Source of the DNA: JAWXBK01 sp034439975 | Lineage (GTDB): Bacteria; Pseudomonadota; Alphaproteobacteria; Dongiales; Dongiaceae | DNA length: 64,000 nucleotides | Assembly (NCBI GenBank): GCA_034439975.1 | Contig: JAWXBK010000110.1 | Span: 23,677-87,676 of the forward strand | Direction: 5' to 3' | Shown here: in pieces, positions 18,525 to 26,206 of the stretch | Numbering within the stretch: the first letter of the stretch is position 1 | Layout of the letters: each line of letters starts with the position of its first letter | Notes under the pieces: model-generated | What the model was told of the DNA's origin: nothing | The model's database searches: none | Seen by the model: the letters and a program-made list of their open reading frames with translations, nothing else | Translations under genes and position numbers: made by a program

Positions 18525-18599
18525 GGGCGCGTAGCTCAGCGGGAGAGCACTGCCTTCACACGGCAGGGGTCACAGGTTCAATCCCTGTCGCGCCCACCA
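18525..18599 (+). tRNA. tRNA-Val (CAC)
   Basis: Acceptor arms GGGCGCG (18525-18531) and CGCGCCC (18589-18595) pair perfectly, ACCA is encoded at 18596-18599, the D-arm contains AGCTCAGCGGGAGAGC, the anticodon stem CTGCC/GGCAG encloses loop TTCACAC with anticodon CAC (18557-18559), and the T-arm has GGTTCAATCCC. Reads GTG codons. Confidence 0.96.
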
Positions 18600-18747
18600 T
18601 CCAGACACCCAGCGCTACATGATTTTCAGTAGTCCGACATAGTGTCGATATTGTGACTGGTTTGAAATTCGGGCGACGTTCGGGCACGGCGATTGCCGCC
18701 ACTTTCCCCTTCTTTGCGTCGCCGCCGCGCCTCAACGAAACCGCCTT
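18600..18747. other. Short gap between tRNA-Val and the nuclease-fold gene
   Basis: No gene is seen here. The stop of the following minus-strand gene is at 18748. No convincing terminator was found. Confidence 0.3.
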
Positions 18748-19458
18748 TTAGCGCCGAACGACAGGGCCGTGCGGTCGACGCGAAACCACGAGCGCAATCG
18801 CAATCCCGATCATGCCGATCAGCACGGCAAGTCCGGCCTGGAAGCGTTCGATCCAGTCCATGAGGCCGGGCTCGGGTGGCGGGGGCAGTTCCGACGGCGG
18901 CGGTTCGAAACCCGGAACGGTGGCCCACAGACCGGCCGAGTGCTCGCGCGCCGCTCGTTCCGCCTCGTCATAACGATCGGCCAGTGCCGGATCCGCGGAC
19001 GGAGCACGGGTGGTCTGCCGATCCACGATTCCCATGCCCGCCTCGAGCATCGTTTCGACGAGATCGTCAGCGCCGATGCTGCAGGAAACGAGCGAGCGCC
19101 GGAACCGGTCATGCCCGGCCGAATAACAATCGAGCTCGGCTTCGCTGAGAACGAGCTCCAGAGCCACCCGGGCAATCGCATCGGCCCGCCAGTCTCCCGG
19201 GAAACTGCGCAGTCCATAGAGTTTGAAATGTTCCCCTTCCAGCTGCAGCGTGACCGCGTCGATCACGACTGGAACGCCGGTGAAGTGACGTGGCGGCAAG
19301 GGCTCGAGAGGCAGCGCGTCGACCGGCTCGACCGGGATGGCCGGGGGTGGCGTTGCCTCCTGGGCGCGGACCGCAGCCGACGTCAACGCGCCACCAAACA
19401 GGGCCGCCGACGGCAACAGGGCCGCGAGGAAGATCGTCCGAATCAGGCGTTGTTTCAT
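18748..19458 (-). CDS. Membrane-anchored staphylococcal-nuclease-fold protein, probably inactive
   Basis: A 236-residue protein with an N-terminal signal segment (TIFLAALLPSAALFGGAL), a proline-rich linker, an SNase-like domain (residues about 60-185) and a C-terminal transmembrane helix (AGLAVLIGMIGIAIALVVS) followed by an arginine-rich tail. The domain keeps VVIDAVTLQLEGEHFKLYGL, ELDCYSAGHDRFRR and EHSAGLWA, the layout of thermonuclease-family proteins. However, the usual DGDT is DAVT, and the DxPE-type segment reads LRSFPG, so the metal-binding acids look lost. It may be a binding rather than a cutting protein. Start at 19458 is the first ATG giving a clean signal peptide. Confidence 0.6.
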   Translation of the reverse strand: MKQRLIRTIFLAALLPSAALFGGALTSAAVRAQEATPPPAIPVEPVDALPLEPLPPRHFTGVPVVIDAVTLQLEGEHFKLYGLRSFPGDWRADAIARVALELVLSEAELDCYSAGHDRFRRSLVSCSIGADDLVETMLEAGMGIVDRQTTRAPSADPALADRYDEAERAAREHSAGLWATVPGFEPPPSELPPPPEPGLMDWIERFQAGLAVLIGMIGIAIALVVSRRPHGPVVRR

Positions 19459-19632
19459 GGTGCCGAGTCTGTCGCGTCGCGGAAGCCGATACAACCACGA
19501 TGCACCACAAGGTATTCGATTGCCGGTTGGTTCCCCCGGGATCGGCCCCTAATATCCCGCCGCCGATCATGGCCGCATCGGCGGGGCCCAGCCGCAGCGA
19601 CGGCATCGGGCGCGCCACGGGGGACTATAGGG

Positions 19633-20424
19633 ATGAACACGGGTGAACTGGCTGCGCTGGCCCCCCAAATTGCGGCTGCCGCTCGCGCCGCGGGCGAGCG
19701 GATCATGGATTATTACGGCCAGGCACTGGTCGCACGTGCAAAGGACGATCGCTCGCCCGTGACGGACGCGGACGATGCGGCCGAACGCATCATTCTTCCG
19801 GTTCTCGACGATCTGCTTCCGGGCGTTCCGACTGTTTCCGAGGAAGCGGTGTCGCGCGACGGCGCACCCGAAATCGGAGCGGCCGGCGCTGCACGACGCT
19901 TCTGGCTCGTCGACCCGTTGGATGGCACCAAGGAATTTATCAGCCGCAATGGCGAGTTCACGGTGAACATCGCGCTCATCGTCGACGCGGCGCCCCTGCT
20001 CGGTGTCGTACATTTGCCTGCGCTGGGAACGACTTATATCGGCATCGTCGGCAAAGGCACCACAGTGGAAACCGCTGAAGGGCAACGCCGCGATATCACC
20101 GCGCGCGTACCGCCCAGTGCCGGCGTCACGGTGCTCGCCAGCCGTTCGCATGGCAACGATGCGGCACTCGATGCGTTTCTCAAGGACATGCGTATCGCCG
20201 ATCGTATCAATGCCGGGAGCTCGCTGAAATTCTGCCGTGTCGCGGAAGGGATGGCCGATATCTATCCCCGTCTCGGCCGAACGATGGAGTGGGATACGGC
20301 AGCCGGACAGGCGGTGCTGGCGGCCGCCGGCGGCAGCGTCTGTCGGATCGACGGCACACCCCTGACTTATGGCAAACCCGGATTCGAGAACCCGCATTTC
20401 GTCGCCCGCGGGCGCAAGGGATGA
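19633..20424 (+). CDS. cysQ: 3'(2'),5'-bisphosphate nucleotidase
   Basis: A 263-residue inositol-monophosphatase-superfamily enzyme that hydrolyses adenosine 3',5'-bisphosphate left by sulfate assimilation. Metal-binding and catalytic motifs are SPVTDADDAAE, VSEEAV, LVDPLDGTKEFISRNGEF and MEWDTAAGQAVL. These are the CysQ rather than SuhB versions. It is the first of five plus-strand genes in which nearly all ends overlap; tsaC starts within its stop codon region (ATGATGG at 20421). Confidence 0.92.
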   Translation: MNTGELAALAPQIAAAARAAGERIMDYYGQALVARAKDDRSPVTDADDAAERIILPVLDDLLPGVPTVSEEAVSRDGAPEIGAAGAARRFWLVDPLDGTKEFISRNGEFTVNIALIVDAAPLLGVVHLPALGTTYIGIVGKGTTVETAEGQRRDITARVPPSAGVTVLASRSHGNDAALDAFLKDMRIADRINAGSSLKFCRVAEGMADIYPRLGRTMEWDTAAGQAVLAAAGGSVCRIDGTPLTYGKPGFENPHFVARGRKG

Positions 20425-21398
20425 TGGCCACAGTCAAAATTGTATCGGGCGATGAAGCGGGGCTCCGCGCTGCCGCCAAAATTATCGCAAAGGGCGGACT
20501 GGTCGCGATACCGACGGAAACGGTTTATGGCCTCGCTGGCGACGCGACAAACGACCGCGCCGTTGCGCGGATCTTCGAGGCGAAGGCACGGCCGCAGTTC
20601 AATCCGCTCATTGTTCATGTTGCCAACCGCTCCATGGCAGCGAAGCTGGTCACGTTGAACCGAAGCGCCGAGCGTCTCGCGGATGCCTTCTGGCCCGGGC
20701 CTCTTACGCTCGTTCTGCCCCGACGACGGGGCGCGCCGGTATCGCTGCTCGCGAGCGCGGGCCTGGACACGCTCGCGATACGCATGCCGGCACACCCCAT
20801 CGCACTCGACCTGATACGCCTGAGCGGCTGCCCGCTGGCAGCACCCAGTGCCAACCCTTCCGGCCGTCTTACCCCGACCGAAGCGGCGCATGTTGCGGCG
20901 TCGCTGGGCGACCGCATCGACCTCATCCTCGATGGCGGGCGTTGCACGATCGGTATCGAAAGCACCGTGCTGGATCTGACCGAGCCGACACCGCGGATGC
21001 TTCGCCAGGGCGGTCTGCCGCAGGAAGCAATCGAAGCGATCATCGGACCGATCGCATTAGGGCATCCTGAGGGCGCGATCCGTTCGCCCGGCATGACGGC
21101 GAGCCACTATGCACCGTCGATCAGACTGCGAATGAACGCGACATCCGTGACGGCGGGCGAAGCATTGCTGGCGTTTGGGCCACACCCCCTTCCCGGTGCC
21201 GCGACAACGCTGAACCTGAGCCCCAGTTCGGACCTGACCGAGGCCGCAGCCAATTTCTTTGCGATGCTGCACCGGCTCGACGATCGGCGCTACAGCGGCA
21301 TCGCGGTCATGCCGGTTCCGGAAACCGGGCTCGGCACTGCGATCAACGATCGCCTCTGCCGCGCCGCGGCGGATGACGCCGGCAACCGGGGCGATTAA
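20421..21398 (+). CDS. tsaC: L-threonylcarbamoyladenylate synthase
   Basis: A 325-residue Sua5-type protein. The YrdC core has PTETVYGLAGDA, IFEAKARPQFNPLIVHV (ATP and threonine site), PGPLTLVLPRR and PSANPSGRLTPTEA; the C-terminal Sua5 domain begins near HYAPSIRL, so it is the long Sua5 form rather than the short E. coli TsaC. It makes threonylcarbamoyl-AMP for the t6A modification at position 37 of tRNAs reading ANN codons. Overlaps cysQ by 4 bp. Confidence 0.94.
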   Translation: MMATVKIVSGDEAGLRAAAKIIAKGGLVAIPTETVYGLAGDATNDRAVARIFEAKARPQFNPLIVHVANRSMAAKLVTLNRSAERLADAFWPGPLTLVLPRRRGAPVSLLASAGLDTLAIRMPAHPIALDLIRLSGCPLAAPSANPSGRLTPTEAAHVAASLGDRIDLILDGGRCTIGIESTVLDLTEPTPRMLRQGGLPQEAIEAIIGPIALGHPEGAIRSPGMTASHYAPSIRLRMNATSVTAGEALLAFGPHPLPGAATTLNLSPSSDLTEAAANFFAMLHRLDDRRYSGIAVMPVPETGLGTAINDRLCRAAADDAGNRGD

Positions 21399-21408
21399 TC
21401 TGACGTCG

Positions 21409-22824
21409 ATGGAACATCCCGATCCATTCGTTTCCCGCGTACAGGCATTGCTCGGCGAGGCTGGCTGTCTCGCTACGCCGGAACTTATGGCTCGTTATCT
21501 CCGCGACTGGCGCGGCCTGTATGAAGGTAAAGCCCGCCTTGTCGCGCGACCGGGCTCGACAGAAGAAGTCGCGGCCCTGGTCCGGCTCTGTGCGGAAGAA
21601 CGTATCGGCATTGTCCCGCAAGGTGGCAATACCGGGCTGGTCGGCGGTGCGACGCCATCGACGGGCGGAAGCGATATCGTGTTATCGCTCGAACGTCTGA
21701 ACCGCATTCGATCGCTCGATCCGGCCGATTTCAGCATAACAGTCGATGCCGGCTGCATTCTTGCCGACGTACAGAACGCCGCTGCCGGCGTCGACCGGCT
21801 GTTTCCGCTAAGCCTCGGCGCCGAGGGAACCTGTCAGATCGGCGGCAACATCTCGACCAATGCGGGCGGGATCAATGTCGTGCGTTACGGCAACACCCGG
21901 GATCTCGTTCTGGGCCTTGAGATCGTGTTGCCCGACGGTTCGATCTGGGACGATCTTCGTCGCGTGCGCAAAGACAACACGGGCTATCCCTTGCGACAGC
22001 TCTTCATCGGTGCCGAAGGCACGCTGGGCATCATTACCGCGGCAGCATTGAAACTCTTTCCGGTTCCCCGGCAGCGGGCAACGGCCCTCGTCGCGGTTGC
22101 CAACGCACAATCCGCCTGCGACCTATTCAGCTTCTTCGAGACGCGCCTCGGCGATTGCATCGCCAGCTTCGAGTACATGTCGGCGGCGGCGCTGCAACTC
22201 GCCATTGACCGGATTCCGGGCACCTTGTGGCCATTGGGTGCTGCTGTCACCGATTGCGTCTTGGTCGAATTGAGCTGGACGCTTGAGCAACCGCCCCTCA
22301 CTGAATTGCTGGAGGCGACGCTCGCCAGCGGCATGGAAACCGGCGTCATGGTCGATGCCGTCCTCGCCGACAGCGAAGCCAAGAGACTGGCGCTCTGGCG
22401 CATAAGGGAGGGCGTTGTCGAAGCGCAGCGGGTGACCGGTGCAAGCATCAAGCACGATGTCTCCGTGCCGATTTCCGAGGTCGCCGCTTTTATAGCGCAG
22501 GCGAATGCCGCCGTATCGAAAATTCTGCCGGGCACGCGCATTCTGCCCTTCGGTCATCTCGGCGACGGGAACATTCACTACAATCTGATGCGGCCGCTTT
22601 CGATCGGGGATCCTGTGTTCCTGAGTAATGCCGAAATACTGATACGCGCCGTTCACGACATTGTCCGCGATTTCGGCGGATCGTTTAGCGCCGAACACGG
22701 GCTCGGACAATTGCGTCGCAGCGAAGCGGATCGATATAAGGCGTCGGCGGAACGCGACATGATGAAACGCATCAAGACTGTCTTCGACCCGCATGGTTTG
22801 ATGAACCCCGGCAAGGTCCTATGA
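21409..22824 (+). CDS. FAD-binding oxidoreductase, D-2-hydroxyacid (D-2-hydroxyglutarate) dehydrogenase type
   Basis: A 471-residue protein of the vanillyl-alcohol-oxidase/GlcD superfamily. FAD-binding segments are GIVPQGGNTGLVGGATP and GTCQIGGNISTNAGG; the C-terminal half has FGHLGDGNIHYN and SAEHGLGQLRRSEA, which carry the substrate/metal residues in D-2-hydroxyglutarate and D-lactate dehydrogenases. I cannot decide the exact D-2-hydroxyacid. Start at 21409 (MEHPDPFVSRVQALL) lies 10 bp after tsaC; an ATG at 21373 would overlap tsaC. Its TGA overlaps the next ATG, so it is translated together with the acyl-CoA dehydrogenase. Confidence 0.82.
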   Translation: MEHPDPFVSRVQALLGEAGCLATPELMARYLRDWRGLYEGKARLVARPGSTEEVAALVRLCAEERIGIVPQGGNTGLVGGATPSTGGSDIVLSLERLNRIRSLDPADFSITVDAGCILADVQNAAAGVDRLFPLSLGAEGTCQIGGNISTNAGGINVVRYGNTRDLVLGLEIVLPDGSIWDDLRRVRKDNTGYPLRQLFIGAEGTLGIITAAALKLFPVPRQRATALVAVANAQSACDLFSFFETRLGDCIASFEYMSAAALQLAIDRIPGTLWPLGAAVTDCVLVELSWTLEQPPLTELLEATLASGMETGVMVDAVLADSEAKRLALWRIREGVVEAQRVTGASIKHDVSVPISEVAAFIAQANAAVSKILPGTRILPFGHLGDGNIHYNLMRPLSIGDPVFLSNAEILIRAVHDIVRDFGGSFSAEHGLGQLRRSEADRYKASAERDMMKRIKTVFDPHGLMNPGKVL

Positions 22825-24623
22825 GCAATTTGACGACAGGTACATACCGGGCACCGCTCGACGACATCCAGTATTCCTTACAAGCTTATGGATCGATCGG
22901 TTCATTGCGGCAGTTTCCGCGATTTGAAACAGCAACCCAGGACATTGTCGATGCCGTCCTGACAGAGGGCGCGCGGTTCGCCGAGCGCGTGTTCGCCCCG
23001 CTCGATCGGGTCGGCGATCTGCATGGCTGCACGATCGCGGAGGCCGACGTCACGACGCCGCCGGGCTTCCGCGAAGCCTATCGCAGCTTCGTCGAGCAGG
23101 GCTGGCAGGGTGTGCCGTTCGACCCGGATCATGGCGGTCAGGGGTTGCCGTGGACTGTCGCCGCAGCGCTTCAGGAAATGTTGTATGCGGCGAACATGGC
23201 GCTGTCGTTGTGTCCATTGCTGACGCAGGGCGCGATCGACCTGCTTGAAGCCCATGGCAGCAGCGCGCAGAAACGACGGTATCTCGGCAGGCTCGTCTCC
23301 GGTCAGTGGAGCGGGAGTATGAACCTGACCGAACCGCAAGCCGGCAGCGATGTCGGCGCGCTGGCAACGCGAGCGTTCAGGGACGGGGATGGCTGGAGGA
23401 TCGTCGGGCAGAAGATTTTCATTACCTTCGGCGAGCATGATCTGACCGAGAATATCGTGCATCTGGTGCTCGCGCGCACGCCGGATGCGCCACCCGGTAC
23501 GAAGGGCATCTCACTCTTTATCGTCCCGAAGTTCGTTGTCGACCCCGAAGGCAGACCCGGCGCGCGGAACGATCTTCGCTGCCTTTCGCTCGAACGAAAG
23601 CTCGGCATTCACGGCAGCCCGACCTGCGCCATGTCTTATGGCGATAACGGGGGCGCCGCCGCGGAACTTGTTGGCGAGGTCAATCAGGGCATGGCCCTGA
23701 TGTTCACCATGATGAACAACGCACGCCTTGCCGTGGCGATCCAGGGCCTCGCCTGCGGCGAACGTGCCTGGCAGACCGCGCGCGCTTACGCCGGCGAACG
23801 CCGACAGGGACGGATCGCGAGGACGCCGGCTGGAAAATCCGCGGTCATCGCGAATCATCCGGATGTGCAGCGAATGCTGATGACAATGCGGGCGCTGATG
23901 GAAGGGATGCGGGCCCTGGTTTACGCAACCGCCGCTGCCACGGATCGTGCGCGCCAGATGGAACCCGGCCAGCAGCGCGATCGCTGGCAGGCGCGCGCCG
24001 ATCTGTTGACGCCCATCGCGAAAGCCTGGTGCACCGATCGCGGCTGCGAGATCGCCGACCTTGGCATTCAGGTTCATGGCGGAATGGGATACATCGAAGA
24101 GAGCGGTGCTGCGCAGATCTACCGGGATGCAAGGATTACGCCGATCTACGAAGGGACCAACGGCATCCAGGCCATCGATCTGCTCGGCCGCAAGCTGCTG
24201 CGCGATCAGGGCGCTGCTGTCTTCGCTCTCTGTAACGAGTTTCGCGAGGCGGTGCGGGGCAGCGGGAACAAATCCGTTGTCATACCGTTGCAGGCGTCGA
24301 CCCTGGCCGCCCTCGACCGGCTGGATCGCTGCTCGAGACATCTCATCGATGCCGCCAGCAAGAATCCAAACAACGCCCTGAGCGTTGCGACCCCGTATCT
24401 GCGATTGCTCGGCAACAGCATCGCCGCCGCGCTTCTGGTACAGGGCGTTTCGATGGCATCGCAGCGCGCCGGCATGGAGAATGACGCTGCGCGGCGCAAT
24501 GCTATTGTCGCTTTCTTCTGCGCCAGCATTCTTCCCGAGACGGCAATGCTTGAAGCGCAGATTTTGGCGAACGATGCACTGGGTGCAACGGCAGCCATCG
24601 GACTTGAGCTGACAGAGCCATGA
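22821..24623 (+). CDS. Acyl-CoA dehydrogenase, long (about 600 aa) DmdC-like class
   Basis: A 600-residue flavoenzyme. It has the extended N-terminus of this subgroup (TYRAPLDDIQYSLQ), the FAD/active-site segments NLTEPQAGSDVGALATRA and GQKIFITFGEHDLTENI, LGIHGSPTCAM, IQVHGGMGYIEESG and RDARITPIYEGTNGIQAIDL with the catalytic Glu in YEGT, plus an extra C-terminal alpha-helical domain. This architecture matches 3-methylmercaptopropionyl-CoA dehydrogenase (DmdC) and FadE5-type enzymes; the acyl substrate is not determined. It overlaps the oxidoreductase gene at ATGA and the hydrolase gene at 24620. Confidence 0.85.
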   Translation: MSNLTTGTYRAPLDDIQYSLQAYGSIGSLRQFPRFETATQDIVDAVLTEGARFAERVFAPLDRVGDLHGCTIAEADVTTPPGFREAYRSFVEQGWQGVPFDPDHGGQGLPWTVAAALQEMLYAANMALSLCPLLTQGAIDLLEAHGSSAQKRRYLGRLVSGQWSGSMNLTEPQAGSDVGALATRAFRDGDGWRIVGQKIFITFGEHDLTENIVHLVLARTPDAPPGTKGISLFIVPKFVVDPEGRPGARNDLRCLSLERKLGIHGSPTCAMSYGDNGGAAAELVGEVNQGMALMFTMMNNARLAVAIQGLACGERAWQTARAYAGERRQGRIARTPAGKSAVIANHPDVQRMLMTMRALMEGMRALVYATAAATDRARQMEPGQQRDRWQARADLLTPIAKAWCTDRGCEIADLGIQVHGGMGYIEESGAAQIYRDARITPIYEGTNGIQAIDLLGRKLLRDQGAAVFALCNEFREAVRGSGNKSVVIPLQASTLAALDRLDRCSRHLIDAASKNPNNALSVATPYLRLLGNSIAAALLVQGVSMASQRAGMENDAARRNAIVAFFCASILPETAMLEAQILANDALGATAAIGLELTEP

Positions 24624-26206
24624 AACGTCGCAAGATACTCTTCATTTCTGCCGATCAATGGCGCGGCGAATGTCTCTCGGCGCTTGCGCACCCCTGTGTG
24701 CGTACCCCGAATCTCGATCGGCTGGCGGCGCGCGGCACTTTGTTCCGCAATCATTTTGCGCAATGCTCGCCATGTGGGCCCTCACGGACGAGCATGCTGA
24801 CGGGCCTCTATTTGCTGAACCATCGCTCCGGGCGCAACGGAACGCCGCTCGATGCGCGCCACACGAATGTGGCAGTCGAGGCCCGCAAAGCCGGTTTCGA
24901 TCCAGTCCTGTTCGGTTACACGGATACGAGTGTCGATCCGCGTCAATACGATTGCGCCGATCCTATTCTCACGACCTATGAAGGGGTGATGCCGGGTTTT
25001 TCCGTCGGGCTACAGCTCGACGACCGGATGGCGGCCTGGGTTCAGGATCTGAAGGCCAGAGGCTACGATCTGCCTGAGGGTCGACGCAGCGTGTACCGCG
25101 CCGCCCCTAACTTTCCCGGCGCAGAGAATCGCGGACATAGTTTCAGCCCGACGATCTTTTCGGCTGAGCATAGCGAGACAGCCTTCATGGCGAACGCAGC
25201 GCTCGACTACATGCGTGCGCATCGGAACGAAGACTGGTTCATGCATCTCGTCTTCCTGCGGCCGCATCCGCCCGTCATCGCGCCGGAACCCTACAATGCC
25301 ATGTACGACCCCGCCGCAGTTCCCCTGCCAGTACGCGCGGCCTCGCCCGAACAAGAATCGGAGCAACACCCCTATTTGAAGTATCTACTGTTCCACCAGC
25401 GCGAGATCGGCTGGTACAGCGAACATTTCCCAAGCGATCTGCGCGAGATTGACGATCGCGAGGTCAGACAGCTTCGGGCGACGTATTACGGCATGATCAG
25501 CCAAGTGGACGACCAGATCGGTCGAATCCTCGACCACCTCGCCAGCACGGGCGAGGACAAGGATACACTCATCCTTTTCACCTGCGATCATGGCGAAATG
25601 CTGGGCGACCATTGGATGTGGGGCAAGGAAGGTTACTTCAATCGCGCCTATCACATCCCGCTGATTGTCGTCGATCCAACCGCGACCGCCGAAGGCGGAC
25701 GAGGCAGGATCGTGTCGCTGCACACCGAAGCGATTGACATCATGCCGACAATCCTGGACTGGCTGGGCTTGCCGACGCCCACCAACTGCGATGGGCGATC
25801 GCTCGCGCCACTTTTGGCCGGCGAGACGCCAACGGATTGGCGGCGAGAAGCGCATTGGGAATATGATTTTCGGGACGTCGCAAAACAGGGACCGGAGAAG
25901 GCACTCGGCCTATCGAGCGACGACTGCACTCTCGCGGCGATGAAAGACGACCGATTCAAGTATGTGCATTTCGCCGCATTGCCGCCGCTTCTGTTCGATC
26001 TGACGAAAGATCCGGGTGAATTGCGAAATGTCGCGAACGATACGGACTATCAGGCGGTCAGGCTGGACATGGCCGAGCGGATGCTGTCATGGCGCCTGCG
26101 TCACGCCGAACGCACATTGGCGAATACGATGCTGACCGCGAGCGGCCCCATCGAGCGAAACGAATCCCGATACGACGTCATGCATCGCCGGTCGCTGTCG
26201 CCGTAA
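24620..26206 (+). CDS. Phosphonate monoester hydrolase / sulfatase (formylglycine-dependent)
   Basis: A 528-residue alkaline-phosphatase-superfamily enzyme closely resembling rhizobial and Burkholderia phosphonate monoester hydrolases: FISADQWRGECL, FAQCSPCGPSRTSMLTGLYL (CGPSR is the C-x-P-S-R formylglycine motif), HRSGRNGTPLDARHTN, FTCDHGEMLGDHWMWGKEGY, ESIDIMPT-like EAIDIMPTILDWLG and HFAALPPLLFDLTKDP. The mature catalytic residue should be a formylglycine made from the second Cys by a separate maturase, which is not in the window. No signal peptide, so cytoplasmic. The family is promiscuous between phosphonate/phosphate diesters and sulfate esters. Its last 29 bp overlap, in antisense, the end of the hydantoinase gene. 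Confidence 0.85.
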   Translation: MKRRKILFISADQWRGECLSALAHPCVRTPNLDRLAARGTLFRNHFAQCSPCGPSRTSMLTGLYLLNHRSGRNGTPLDARHTNVAVEARKAGFDPVLFGYTDTSVDPRQYDCADPILTTYEGVMPGFSVGLQLDDRMAAWVQDLKARGYDLPEGRRSVYRAAPNFPGAENRGHSFSPTIFSAEHSETAFMANAALDYMRAHRNEDWFMHLVFLRPHPPVIAPEPYNAMYDPAAVPLPVRAASPEQESEQHPYLKYLLFHQREIGWYSEHFPSDLREIDDREVRQLRATYYGMISQVDDQIGRILDHLASTGEDKDTLILFTCDHGEMLGDHWMWGKEGYFNRAYHIPLIVVDPTATAEGGRGRIVSLHTEAIDIMPTILDWLGLPTPTNCDGRSLAPLLAGETPTDWRREAHWEYDFRDVAKQGPEKALGLSSDDCTLAAMKDDRFKYVHFAALPPLLFDLTKDPGELRNVANDTDYQAVRLDMAERMLSWRLRHAERTLANTMLTASGPIERNESRYDVMHRRSLSP

